A stretch of DNA of 64,000 nucleotides. It comes from an uncultured Collinsella sp. (GTDB taxonomy: Bacteria; Actinomycetota; Coriobacteriia; Coriobacteriales; Coriobacteriaceae). The notes below the pieces were generated by a model, which made no database searches, was not told the origin of the DNA, and worked only from the letters and a program-made list of their open reading frames with translations. The stretch spans positions 1 to 64,000 of the forward strand of contig CAKUHA010000002.1 in the NCBI GenBank assembly GCA_934655755.1, in the 5' to 3' direction. Made by a program: the position numbers and the translations under genes. Shown here one piece after another: positions 26,387 to 34,556 of the stretch. Positions within the stretch are counted from its first letter, which is position 1, and each line of letters begins with the position of its first letter.

Positions 26387-26862
26387 TGGTCGTTCGTACG
26401 CGCTTGCGCGAGGAACGCGCCCAGGCGACGGTCGAGATGGCCATGATTGTGCCCGTCCTGCTTGTGCTTGCTCTTATCGTGTACAACGTCATGATCTTTG
26501 CCGGTGCGGTCGCGCGTTTCGATCGCGTGGTGCCCGACATTGTGCTGGCACATGCTGTAGCGCCGGACGGGGAGGGCGATGACAGCGCTGTCGATGCTTC
26601 CGCGACGGTCCAAGCTCAAATTCAGGATGCCATGGAGGGCTATGAGCTGCAGGTCGAGGTTTCGAGCGAGCAGGGCACGGCGACATCGGATAGCGGCCTG
26701 CTTTCTCTTTCCGGCACGTTTAGGACCTATACCTGCACCATGCATTATGAGCCGTGGCCGAGCTCGCTGAGCATCGCCGGCTTTTCTCTGGGGGCGCCGG
26801 CTGTGCTTACGCACGAGCGTGCGGTGACGGTCGATCCATGGCGCCCGGGGGTGGTCATGTGA
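26386..26862 (+). CDS. TadE-like pseudopilin
   Basis: The 158-residue product has a short leader MVVRTRLREERA followed by QATVEMAMIVPVLLVLALIV. It is the fourth protein in this operon with an Ala-Gln-x-Thr-x-Glu junction. The mature part is about 145 residues and ends near PAVLTHERAVTVDPWRPG. It probably acts as a minor pilin or initiation complex subunit. The ATG overlaps the previous TAA by one base, and the next gene begins with a GTGA overlap. Confidence 0.78.
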   Translation: MVVRTRLREERAQATVEMAMIVPVLLVLALIVYNVMIFAGAVARFDRVVPDIVLAHAVAPDGEGDDSAVDASATVQAQIQDAMEGYELQVEVSSEQGTATSDSGLLSLSGTFRTYTCTMHYEPWPSSLSIAGFSLGAPAVLTHERAVTVDPWRPGVVM

Positions 26863-27218
26863 CCGCGGTCTCGTCCTATATCGCCTACGCGCGGGCGCTC
26901 AACAGGTTGGGCTGGACGCCGGCCGAGTTTGTGGTGGCGGAGTCGTTTGCCGTGCGTCTGCGCGGCATGCTGGGACGGCAGCCGGTTGCCGCCAGCGGAC
27001 TGCCGCTTGTCATAGCGTTCCCGTGTTGCTCCTCGGTTCACACCTGCTTTATGGACTATCCCATCGACATTGCCTTTATCGATCGCAACGGCAGTGTCCT
27101 CGCGTGCTACGAAAACGTTCAACCTTGGCGCATGTGCTCCCACCCATGCGCCTGGGCCGCACTGGAACGCCCCTCAATCCTCGTATCGCCTTCCGCTTTC
27201 CAACGAGTACCGGCTTAA
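26859..27218 (+). CDS. DUF192 family protein
   Basis: The 119-residue product contains ESFAVRLRGMLGRQPVAASG, FPCCSSVHTCFMDYPIDIAF and the later NVQPWRMCSHPCAW. The GML(G) and VHTCFMDYPIDIAFID motifs define the DUF192 family. Typical members are small secreted or exported proteins with no known reaction. This one lacks a signal peptide and seems cytoplasmic. It starts at the GTG at 26859, overlapping the previous stop, and looks like the last gene of the Tad operon. Confidence 0.78.
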   Translation: MTAVSSYIAYARALNRLGWTPAEFVVAESFAVRLRGMLGRQPVAASGLPLVIAFPCCSSVHTCFMDYPIDIAFIDRNGSVLACYENVQPWRMCSHPCAWAALERPSILVSPSAFQRVPA

Positions 27219-27276
27219 GAAATGGCGGCAGCGTACTTTCGTCATACGAAATTGGGTAAGATAGAGGAGAAGATGC

Positions 27277-27543
27277 ATGGATGTCGAGATTCATCCCAAC
27301 GCCAAAAAGCACCTGACGGAAAAGCAGGTGCTTTGTGCCTGGGCCGCGGTTACGGAGTGCATTCGTCGCGAGTCGGAAGACGAGCCGCCGAGATGGCTTG
27401 CGATTGGATGGCTTCCGGACGGTCGGAGTGTGGAGCTCGTTGCGGTCGAGCTAATTCGTGGATGGCTCATCATTCATGCCTTATCTCCGGTTCAGAAGAA
27501 ATTCTGGCAAGAGATTGAGCGAGCTCGGCAAAGGGGTCGATGA
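27277..27543 (+). CDS. Putative toxin of a type II toxin-antitoxin pair
   Basis: This 88-residue protein (MDVEIHPNAKKHLTEKQVLC onward) has a core of beta strands, LAIGWLPDGRSVELVAVEL and GWLIIHALSP, followed by a basic helix. Layout and size resemble small RelE/BrnT-fold toxins, but I cannot match a specific family from motif alone. The next gene starts with an ATGA overlap and looks like a ribbon-helix-helix antitoxin. Toxin-first order is known for BrnT/BrnA-type pairs. Function is inferred. Confidence 0.55.
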   Translation: MDVEIHPNAKKHLTEKQVLCAWAAVTECIRRESEDEPPRWLAIGWLPDGRSVELVAVELIRGWLIIHALSPVQKKFWQEIERARQRGR

Positions 27544-27827
27544 TGAGCAAGACATATACGACCGCTAACGGTCAGGTTGTAACGGATGAAATGATTGACA
27601 CGTGGTGCGAGTCGTACGAGCGTGGCGAATTTCCGGATGGCGAGCACACCGTTGGTGGGATCGTGCATGGACGGCCCCCACTTTCAGGTGAGGGGACGGC
27701 AACGCTATCGGTCAAGATTCCCCTGGGGATGAAGGAAGCCATTCGTCGACGGGCAGCTGCCGAGGGGATGACGCCAAGTGAGTTTGCCCGTGCGGCCCTG
27801 AGTGAAAAACTTCTTGCGGCTGGATGA
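27540..27827 (+). CDS. Putative ribbon-helix-helix antitoxin
   Basis: The 95-residue product has an N-terminal part with VVTDEMIDTWCESYERGEFP. Its C-terminal region, TLSVKIPLGMKEAIRRRAAA then MTPSEFARAAL, is a clear ribbon-helix-helix DNA-binding unit (strand, helix, SEFAR turn, helix). Such proteins act as antitoxins that repress their own operon. It overlaps the upstream gene by four bases. The start may be the ATG at 27540 or at 27543. Confidence 0.62.
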   Translation: MMSKTYTTANGQVVTDEMIDTWCESYERGEFPDGEHTVGGIVHGRPPLSGEGTATLSVKIPLGMKEAIRRRAAAEGMTPSEFARAALSEKLLAAG

Positions 27828-27902
27828 TGCCTTTGACGTGCTGTTCTGTGGGCCCGAGGTTATGGCTGGTGCCGTACTCAAAAACTTTTTTAAAATTCTC
27901 GG

Positions 27903-27930
27903 TTGACCGGCGCGCGTCCTTGGTTATACT
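27903..27930 (+). promoter_or_regulatory. Promoter of tRNA-Phe
   Basis: TTGACC (27903-27908), a 16-bp spacer and TATACT (27925-27930) form a near-consensus sigma-70-type promoter 33 bp before the tRNA. Confidence 0.75.
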
Positions 27931-27962
27931 AATCAAGCCTTGAAACAAGGCACGCATCAAAT

Positions 27963-28018
<56 letters not shown>

Positions 28019-28035
<17 letters not shown>

Positions 28036-28266
28036 CCTTGAATTGACTAGGACCTCTGTAAAGGGGTCCTTTTCTTTTTTGTGGCCCCCGCACGGAATCG
28101 AACCCCGTGAGGGCGCGGAGCTGAGGAAACGCGATAGCGTTTGCCAGCGGAGCTCGCAAGGCGCGGGAGCGCCGCAGCGGTCCGCACGCGCGCAGCGCGG
28201 GCGCGATTCCCTTTCCCGCCACCTTAAATTGACTAGGACCTCAGCAAAGGGGTCCTTTTCTTTTAT
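28019..28266. repeat. tRNA-tail duplication unit after tRNA-Phe
   Basis: The tRNA 3' end plus terminator (28019-28080) is repeated with a few changes at 28205-28266, 186 bp later. Between the copies lie an inverted T-arm, GGAATCGAACCCC (28094-28106), and a hairpin AAACGC-GATA-GCGTTT (28126-28141). The same layout occurs after tRNA-Leu, tRNA-Arg and tRNA-Ser. Terminators are at 28049-28080 and 28235-28265. Confidence 0.8.
28049..28080 (+). terminator. Terminator of tRNA-Phe
   Basis: AGGACC / GGTCCT with a ten-base loop, then TTTCTTTTTT. A second copy follows at 28235-28265. Confidence 0.8.
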
Positions 28267-28278
28267 GTGTGCCTCTGT

Positions 28279-28448
28279 GGAAAATGCGTCCCGGAATTTT
28301 GATCCAGAGCGGGACGCACTTTCCGCTTCGGGCCTGTTTGGGAAAGCGCGGCCCGGAATTACGCGAAATTGCGGGATGCGCTTTCCGGCTGGGCCTGCTA
28401 ACGGAAACTGCATCCCATTGCTGAGCGGATAAACGGGACGCGCTTTCC
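28279..28448. repeat. Three tandem 62-bp palindromic units
   Basis: Units at 28279-28324, 28341-28386 and 28403-28448 are each 46 bp and begin exactly 62 bp apart. Each has GGAAA...GCGTCCC-like and GGGACGC...TTTCC-like arms (for example GGAAAGCGC/GCGCTTTCC in unit 2). The 16-bp linkers share GGGCCTG. It fills the gene-free stretch before the GH5-like gene; no coding or promoter role is evident. Confidence 0.72.
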
Positions 28449-28642
28449 GGCGCTTATCTTCGTTGCGTGTGCACATCCCAGCGCGTCAACTCGAGCCCGT
28501 CTGCCCGGACATTCCTCCCACTTTTGCGCCACTTTGTTGACCGTTCGTCCGCCTGTCTGCACGCGCGGGTATACTCAAATCGATAGTTATGTCATGCAAG
28601 AACGATGCGGGCTCAGCCCGTGCGATTCAAAAGGGGGCAGTG

Positions 28643-29704
28643 ATGGAGAGGATACTCGGCGTTAATCTCTCTGGCTGGTTTATTCCCGAGCCCTGGGTGA
28701 CCCCGTCGCTGTACGCGGCGACCGGTGCATCCAACGCGGCGGAGCTGCAGGAGGCCATGGGCACCACTGCATATAACGAGCGCATGCGCCGCCATTATGA
28801 GACGTTTGTGAGCGAGGACGATTTTCGCCGCATGGCGCAGATCGGCCTCAACGCCGTGCGCCTGCCGGTGCCGTGGTATGCGTTTGGCTCACAGGAGTCC
28901 GATGCTTCCTATATCTCGGTCGTGGACTATATCGATCGAGCCATTGAGTGGGCCGCTAAGTACAACATCCGCGTGTTGCTCGACCTGGCGACGGTGCCGG
29001 GCGGTCAGGGCGATTCCAACGATTCGCCCACCACGCCGGAGACGGTTGCCGAGTGGCATTCGTCCACCAACGGCCGGCACGTCGCGCTCGACGTGCTCGA
29101 GCGCCTGGCCGATCGTTATGGCGAGGCCGAAAGCCTTCTGGGTATCGAGCTGTTGGATACCCCGCAGATGAGCGTTCGCAAGAGCCTCTTTACCATGACG
29201 GACGGCATTCCTGCCCACTACCTGCGCAACTTCTATCGCGATGCGTACGAACTCGTTCGTTCGTATATGCCCGAGGACAAGATCGTCGTCTTTTCCTCTT
29301 CGGGACACCCTAGCGAGTGGAAGCACTTTATGCGCGGTGCCAAGTACAAGAATGTCTACATGGACCTCCACCTGTACCATTACCGCGACGAGTATGCCCT
29401 CGATATCACGAGCCCCCGCGGCCTCGTGACTGCCATCTCGCGTAACAAGCGCGAGCTCAAAGAGGCAATCGCGACCGGATTTCCCGTCTTAGTGGGCGAA
29501 TGGTCGGGTGCGGCGATTTTCGCCAATTCGTCGGTTACGCCCGAGGGCCGCAATGCCTACGAGCGCGTGTTTATCGCCAACCAGTTGGCATCGTTCGCGC
29601 CGGCGGCCGGATGGTTCTTCCAAACCTGGAAGACCGAAAAACGCATTGCAGCATGGGACGCCCGCGCGGCGCTCGGTACGCTCGAGCGCGGCATGATCGA
29701 ATAG
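28643..29704 (+). CDS. GH5-like (exo-beta-1,3-glucanase-related) protein lacking the acid/base Glu
   Basis: The 353-residue product begins MERILGVNLSGWFIPEPWVT, the hallmark start of GH5 glucanases related to yeast Exg1. TIM-barrel motifs follow: LNAVRLPVPWYAF, YNIRVLLDLATVPGGQ and the nucleophile strand FPVLVGEWSGA with Glu286. At the acid/base position the family has Asn-Glu-Pro; here the sequence is IELLDTPQ, with Asp172-Thr173. The catalytic acid/base is therefore absent, so the enzyme may be inactive or use another residue. No signal peptide is seen. AAGGGGGC precedes the ATG at 28643. rsmI follows after 6 bp. Confidence 0.78.
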   Translation: MERILGVNLSGWFIPEPWVTPSLYAATGASNAAELQEAMGTTAYNERMRRHYETFVSEDDFRRMAQIGLNAVRLPVPWYAFGSQESDASYISVVDYIDRAIEWAAKYNIRVLLDLATVPGGQGDSNDSPTTPETVAEWHSSTNGRHVALDVLERLADRYGEAESLLGIELLDTPQMSVRKSLFTMTDGIPAHYLRNFYRDAYELVRSYMPEDKIVVFSSSGHPSEWKHFMRGAKYKNVYMDLHLYHYRDEYALDITSPRGLVTAISRNKRELKEAIATGFPVLVGEWSGAAIFANSSVTPEGRNAYERVFIANQLASFAPAAGWFFQTWKTEKRIAAWDARAALGTLERGMIE

Positions 29705-29710
29705 GTTGAT

Positions 29711-30589
29711 ATGACGCAAAATGGCGCCCGTACGGGCAAACTCTATGTGGTCGGTACGCCCATCGGCAACCTGGGCGACCTGTCCCCACGCGTCGGCGAG
29801 GCGTTTGCCGCTGCCGATGCCATCTGCTGTGAGGATACGCGTGTGACCTCAAAGCTTCTGATGCACCTGGGTATCTCAAAGCCGCTCGTCCGTTGCGACG
29901 AGAACGTCATCGCAAATCGGGCCGCCGGGCTGGTCGATCGCCTGCTGGCGGGGGAGACCCTCGCCTTTGCCTCGGATGCCGGCATGCCGAGCGTGTCGGA
30001 CCCCGGCCAGGCTTTGGTCGAGGCGGCGCGCGAGGCCGATGTGCCTGTCGAGGTTATCCCCGGGCCATCCGCATGCGTCACGGCGCTCGTTTCGTCCGGC
30101 ATTCCCTGCGAGCATTTCTTCTTTGAAGGCTTTTTGGGCCGCAAGCACGGCGACCGCGTGCGCCGTCTGCAGCGCCTCGCCGTGGTGCCCGGCGCGCTCA
30201 TCTTCTACGAGTCTCCACATCGCATCGTGGCGACGCTCGAGGCCGTGGCCGAGGTGTTTCCCTTGCGCGAGGTTGCCGTCTGCCGCGAGCTTACCAAGCT
30301 GCACGAGGAGGTCCTGCGTGGGCCCGCCGCCCAGCTTGCCGAGGAGCTGTGCGGCCGCGGCGAGGTTAAGGGCGAGATTGCGCTGGTCATCGCGCCTCCG
30401 AGCGAGGATGAGGAGGCCGGCATCGCGCCGGTTGGCATCGCGGCAGCAGACCCCGACGAGGCCCTACGCGAGGACATCCGCGCCGCGCTCGAGGAGGGCG
30501 AGCCCGCCTCTGCGGTAGCCAAGCGCCTGTCGCAGAAGTATTCGCGCCGCAAGCGCGATGTCTATGCCATGGTGCTCGATATGCAATAG
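29711..30589 (+). CDS. rsmI: 16S rRNA (cytidine1402-2'-O)-methyltransferase RsmI
   Basis: RsmI methylates the 2'-O of C1402 in 16S rRNA using S-adenosylmethionine. The 292-residue protein starts with the tetrapyrrole-methylase fold motif GKLYVVGTPIGNLGDLSPR. It continues with CEDTRVTSKLLMHLGI, ASDAGMPSVSDPGQALVEA, VIPGPSACVTALVSSG and FFEGFLGRK, then the C-terminal HTH-like domain ending SRRKRDVYAMVLDMQ. Length and motifs are normal. It is close behind the GH5-like gene and ahead of metG. Confidence 0.95.
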   Translation: MTQNGARTGKLYVVGTPIGNLGDLSPRVGEAFAAADAICCEDTRVTSKLLMHLGISKPLVRCDENVIANRAAGLVDRLLAGETLAFASDAGMPSVSDPGQALVEAAREADVPVEVIPGPSACVTALVSSGIPCEHFFFEGFLGRKHGDRVRRLQRLAVVPGALIFYESPHRIVATLEAVAEVFPLREVAVCRELTKLHEEVLRGPAAQLAEELCGRGEVKGEIALVIAPPSEDEEAGIAPVGIAAADPDEALREDIRAALEEGEPASAVAKRLSQKYSRRKRDVYAMVLDMQ

Positions 30590-30658
30590 ATGGAGGATAT
30601 TCGGCCCTTGCGTTAGAATCATCCCCTGTATGCAACGTTTTTCTGGAGGACAGACCCC

Positions 30659-32260
30659 ATGGATCAAACCAAGCCTTCGTTTTTTATCACGACGCCTATC
30701 TACTACGTCAACGCCGATCCGCACCTGGGCACGGCTTATTCCACCATCATCGCCGACGTTCAGGCTCGCTATCGCCGCTCTGCCGGCTATAACGTCAAGT
30801 TTCTGACCGGCATGGACGAGCACGGCGAGAAGGTCGCCGAGGCCGCAGCCAAGCACGACATGACGCCGCAGGAGTGGACCGACAGCCAGGCTCCGCACTT
30901 CAAGGAGCTTTGGAGCAAGCTCGAGATCTCCAACGATGACTTCATCCGCACCACCGAGCCGCGCCAGCATCATGCCGTGCAGTATCTGTGGGAGCGCATG
31001 AAGGAGTCCGGCTACCTGTATAAGGGCAGCTACGACGGCTGGTACTGCGTGCCCGACGAGACCTACTTCACCGACACGCAGGTCCAGAAGGGCGACGAGG
31101 AGTACGGCAGCGTCGGCCAGCATCTGTGCCCCGATTGCCACCGTCCGCTCGAGCGCGTGCAGGAGGAGTCCTACTTCTTCAAGCTTTCCGCCTTCCAAGA
31201 CAAGCTGCTCAAGCTCTATGACGAGCACCCCGATTTTGTCGAGCCCGCGTTCCGCATGAACGAGGTACGCAGCTTTGTCGAGGGCGGCCTCAACGACCTT
31301 TCCGTGAGCCGTACGAGCTTTGACTGGGGCATTCAGGTTCCGTTCGACGAGGGCCACGTGACGTACGTTTGGTTCGACGCACTGCTCAACTACATGACGG
31401 CTGTCGGTTACGGTGTCGACACCGACGAGGCCCGTGCCGAGCTGGCTTACCGCTGGCCCGCGCAGTTCCACATCGTGGGCAAGGACATCATCCGCTTCCA
31501 TTGCGTCATTTGGCCTGCCATGCTCATGGCCATTGGCGAGGCCCTGCCTGAGCACGTTTTTGCCCACGGCTTCCTGACCGTGCGCAACGCCGAGACCGGC
31601 AAGGCCGAGAAGATGTCCAAGAGCCGCGGCAACGCCATCGCTCCGCAGGATGTTATCGACATGTTGGGTGTCGAGGGCTATCGCTATTACTTTATGACCG
31701 ACGTGGTGCCCGGTACCGATGGCGCCATCAGCTTCGAGCGCATGGAGCAGGTCTACAACGCCGACCTGGCCAACAGCTGGGGCAACCTCATCTCGCGTTC
31801 GCTCAACATGAGCGGCAAGTACTTCGACGGTTGCGCGCCGGCTAAGCCGGCGTCTGCCGATGCGTTCGATAACCCGCTGGCAAAGATCGCCGACGGCCTG
31901 GTCGAGCGCTACATGGCCAAGATGGATGCGCTCGATTACGGCGGAGCCAAGGACGAGGTCATGGAGCTCATCCACGCCGCCAACCACTACATCGAGGACT
32001 CCGAGCCTTGGGCACTCGCCAAGGACGAGGCCAAGGCTGACGAGCTGGCGTTTGTGATCTACAACCTGCTCGAGGCCATCCGCATCGCCGCCCACCTGCT
32101 GATGCCGCTCATGCCCCAGACTTCTGCCGAGACCTTGCGCCGCCTGTCCTGCGAGGACGAGGCTGCGAGCGATGACCTCAAGGGTATCTGCGCTTGGGGC
32201 CTGCTTGCCGGCGGCCAGCCCGTCGAGAAGGGCGATCCGCTGTTCCCGCGCCTGGCGTAA
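30659..32260 (+). CDS. metG: Methionyl-tRNA synthetase
   Basis: MetG charges tRNA-Met. The 533-residue class I enzyme has the HIGH-type motif in TTPIYYVNADPHLGTAYSTI, a connective domain with CPDC, the LMDEHGEK-type region seen as TGMDEHGEKVAEAA, and the signature AEKMSKSRGNAI. The C-terminal helical anticodon-binding domain has NLISRSLNMSGKY. It lacks the C-terminal dimerising tRNA-binding domain found in some homologues. GGAGGACAG precedes the ATG. Confidence 0.96.
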   Translation: MDQTKPSFFITTPIYYVNADPHLGTAYSTIIADVQARYRRSAGYNVKFLTGMDEHGEKVAEAAAKHDMTPQEWTDSQAPHFKELWSKLEISNDDFIRTTEPRQHHAVQYLWERMKESGYLYKGSYDGWYCVPDETYFTDTQVQKGDEEYGSVGQHLCPDCHRPLERVQEESYFFKLSAFQDKLLKLYDEHPDFVEPAFRMNEVRSFVEGGLNDLSVSRTSFDWGIQVPFDEGHVTYVWFDALLNYMTAVGYGVDTDEARAELAYRWPAQFHIVGKDIIRFHCVIWPAMLMAIGEALPEHVFAHGFLTVRNAETGKAEKMSKSRGNAIAPQDVIDMLGVEGYRYYFMTDVVPGTDGAISFERMEQVYNADLANSWGNLISRSLNMSGKYFDGCAPAKPASADAFDNPLAKIADGLVERYMAKMDALDYGGAKDEVMELIHAANHYIEDSEPWALAKDEAKADELAFVIYNLLEAIRIAAHLLMPLMPQTSAETLRRLSCEDEAASDDLKGICAWGLLAGGQPVEKGDPLFPRLA

Positions 32261-32302
32261 AGATCGCGCGAGCGCCATATCGGCAATTTACAGTTTAGCT
32301 GT

Positions 32303-32334
32303 AAGGGCATGGCCGCAACGGTCCATGCCCTTTT
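32303..32334 (+). terminator. Terminator after metG
   Basis: AGGGCATGG / CCATGCCC with a ten-base loop, followed by TTTTG. Confidence 0.8.
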
Positions 32335-32370
32335 GCTTTACGATGCAGCCACCATGTTAAGGAGGCAACC

Positions 32371-33231
32371 ATGACAACTTCGCCTTTGGCAAACCCCACG
32401 GCAACCAGGGAGCTGCTAGAGGAGTTTGGCCTTGCGACCAAGCATCGCCTGGGCCAAAACTTCCTGATCGACAACCATGTGATTGAACGCATCTGTGAGC
32501 TCGCTGAGCTTGCGGGCGATGAGCGCGTGCTCGAGGTCGGCCCGGGTTGCGGCACGCTGACGTTGGCCCTGCTGCAAGAGGCGGCGTGCGTCACGTCGAT
32601 CGAGGCCGACCCCGAGCTCGAGCCGGTGCTCGATGCTCACGCTGCCGACTATGCCAACTTCCGCTTTATCATGGGCGATGCGCTTAAGGTGACGCCGGAG
32701 CAGATTGAGCAGGCGGCCGGTGGCGAGCCCACGGTGTTTGTCGCAAATCTGCCCTATAACGTTGCGGCGACGATCATCCTGCAGTTCTTCCAGACGATGC
32801 CTGCGCTCAAGCGTGCCGTCGTCATGGTGCAAAAAGAAGTCGCCGACCGTATTGCCGCGACGCCTGGCAACAAGACCTATGGCGGCTACACGGCAAAGCT
32901 CGGGCTGTATGCGCAGGTGACTGGGCGCTTTGAGGTGCCGCCGCGCTGCTTTATGCCGGCGCCGCACGTGGACTCGGCTGTCGTGCGCATCGATCGCGTT
33001 GACGGCGTGGTGCCCGAGGGGTTCGATCGCGAGTTTGTGGCCCGCGTGATCGACGCCGCGTTTGCCCAGCGTCGCAAGACGATCCGCAACTCCATGAGCG
33101 CCAACGGCTTTGCCAAGGACGTGCTCGACGCCGCCTTTGAGGCTTGCGACATCGCACCCACCACGCGCGCCGAGACGCTCGGCGTTGCCGACTTTGTCCG
33201 CTTGGCTCGGGAGCTTTCCCATGACGCTTAA
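32371..33231 (+). CDS. rsmA: 16S rRNA (adenine1518/1519-N6)-dimethyltransferase
   Basis: RsmA (KsgA) dimethylates two adenosines in helix 45 of 16S rRNA. The 286-residue product shows KHRLGQNFLIDNHVIERICE, the SAM-binding motif VLEVGPGCGTLTLALL, and the catalytic motif IV ANLPYNVAATIIL. Further motifs are MVQKEVADRIAA and the RRKTIRNSM segment. AAGGAGG precedes the ATG. The next gene starts 11 bp before its stop, so the two are translationally coupled. Confidence 0.96.
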   Translation: MTTSPLANPTATRELLEEFGLATKHRLGQNFLIDNHVIERICELAELAGDERVLEVGPGCGTLTLALLQEAACVTSIEADPELEPVLDAHAADYANFRFIMGDALKVTPEQIEQAAGGEPTVFVANLPYNVAATIILQFFQTMPALKRAVVMVQKEVADRIAATPGNKTYGGYTAKLGLYAQVTGRFEVPPRCFMPAPHVDSAVVRIDRVDGVVPEGFDREFVARVIDAAFAQRRKTIRNSMSANGFAKDVLDAAFEACDIAPTTRAETLGVADFVRLARELSHDA

Positions 33232-34138
33232 TGCCGAACGCGTGACGTTTACCAAGAAAAAGAAAACGATCGCCTGTCCGGAGCCGCTGGCACCGCTTGC
33301 CGATACGCATGCGCACCTGCTCTCGTTTTGGGGCAAGGAGGTGCCCGAGACGCTCGTGCGCGCCAAGTCCGCGGGCGTTGACCTGTTGGTGACGATCTTC
33401 GATCCCATCGCCGACAAGCGCAGCGTTGCGGACTATAGCGACTGGCTGACGCACGAGATTCTGCCGATGCGGGATATTCCGCAGATCAAGTATCTTGCCG
33501 GCGTGCATCCGTATGGCGCGCCGGACTATACCGATGATATCCATGCCCAGATTGTGGCCGCGCTCGATGATCCCCTGTGCGTCGGCATCGGCGAGATCGG
33601 CCTGGACTACCACATGGACTATGACGACGATATCGCGCCGGCGCCCCATGACGTGCAGATTGACTGCATGGCGCGCCAGCTCGAGGTTGCCGTGCGCCGT
33701 AACGTGCCGGTTGAGCTGCACCTGCGCCATGAGGACACGGACGAGGAGTGCACCTCGCACGTGGACGCGTACAACGTGCTGCGCGAGGTGGGCGCGCCCC
33801 AGGCCGGTTGCGTACTGCACTGCTTTGGCGAGGACCGTGCCACGATGGAGCGCTTTGTGGACCTGGGTTGTTACGTCGCCTATGGCGGCGCGGCCACCTT
33901 TAAGCGCAACGACGACGTGCGCGAGGCATTTGCGGCAACCCCACTCGATCGAATTTTGTTCGAGACGGATTGCCCGTACATGGCCCCAGAGCCCATTCGA
34001 GGTCTTGAGTGTGAGCCCGCGATGATTTCCATTACGGCAAACGCGCTGGTCAACGACCGTGTCGACCGCACCGGTGAGAATGCCGAAGCAATCGCGCAAG
34101 CCGCCTGGGAAAATGCCTGCAAACTTTTTCAAAAATAG
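33221..34138 (+). CDS. TatD family metal-dependent hydrolase
   Basis: The 305-residue product has the TatD metal sites: LADTHAHLLSF (HxH), GVHPYGA, GIGEIGLDYH, VELHLRHED, VLHCFGED and LFETDCPYMAPEP. TatD proteins are cytoplasmic Mg2+-dependent nucleases. The N-terminus is longer than usual (about 28 residues before the HxH strand), with the Lys-rich stretch TKKKKT. Linkage of tatD to metG and rsmA is common in many bacteria. The start ATG at 33221 lies inside rsmA. Confidence 0.88.
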   Translation: MTLNAERVTFTKKKKTIACPEPLAPLADTHAHLLSFWGKEVPETLVRAKSAGVDLLVTIFDPIADKRSVADYSDWLTHEILPMRDIPQIKYLAGVHPYGAPDYTDDIHAQIVAALDDPLCVGIGEIGLDYHMDYDDDIAPAPHDVQIDCMARQLEVAVRRNVPVELHLRHEDTDEECTSHVDAYNVLREVGAPQAGCVLHCFGEDRATMERFVDLGCYVAYGGAATFKRNDDVREAFAATPLDRILFETDCPYMAPEPIRGLECEPAMISITANALVNDRVDRTGENAEAIAQAAWENACKLFQK

Positions 34139-34181
34139 TTCTTGCGTTCGCGGTGGCGCTCCGTTATTCTAATTCCTGCAC

Positions 34182-34268
34182 GCGGGCGTGGCGGAATTGG
34201 CAGACGCGTACGGTTCAGGTCCGTATGGGGGCAACCCCATGAAGGTTCAAGTCCTTTCGCCCGCACCA
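34182..34268 (+). tRNA. tRNA-Leu (anticodon CAG)
   Basis: This is an 87-nt class II tRNA. The acceptor pairs GCGGGCG/CGCCCGC, the anticodon loop TTCAGGT gives CAG, and a long variable arm TGGGGGCAACCCCA is present. The T-loop is TTCAAGT and CCA is encoded. Confidence 0.95.
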
Positions 34269-34496
34269 TTAAATGAAAGAGCTCCCAGCAATGGGAGCTT
34301 TTTTGTTATGGGCCCATCGCAGGGACTTGAACCTGCGAAGGAGCGAGCGTAAAGAAAACGCGGAGCGTTTTTAGCGAGCTGGCGAGGACGCCGGCAGGCG
34401 GCCGAAGCCGGTGCGGATCCGCGAAGCGGATACGCGGGCGTCCTTTCGCCCGCACCATTAAATGAAAGAGCTCCCAGCAATGGGAGCTTTTTTGTT
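34251..34496. repeat. tRNA-tail duplication unit after tRNA-Leu (57-bp exact direct repeats)
   Basis: Positions 34251-34307 (end of T-loop, acceptor 3' strand, CCA and terminator) recur without change at 34440-34496, 189 bp later. The 132-bp insert contains an inverted T-arm, GGACTTGAACCT (34323-34334), the hairpin AAAACGC-GGA-GCGTTTT, and the hairpin ATCCGC-GAA-GCGGAT. The core is nearly identical to the units after tRNA-Arg. Confidence 0.88.
34280..34305 (+). terminator. Terminator of tRNA-Leu
   Basis: AGCTCCCA-GCAA-TGGGAGCT followed by TTTTT. An identical copy occurs at 34469-34494. Confidence 0.9.
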
Positions 34497-34556
34497 TTGC
34501 GCGGTCACCTCGGACGGGTATCCTAGTGCCAATGTATGCCCAATAGAGGAGAAGCC

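Noticed and set aside
28279-28448. CRISPR array
   Set aside because: The three palindromes are not identical repeats and the 16-bp linkers are similar to each other.
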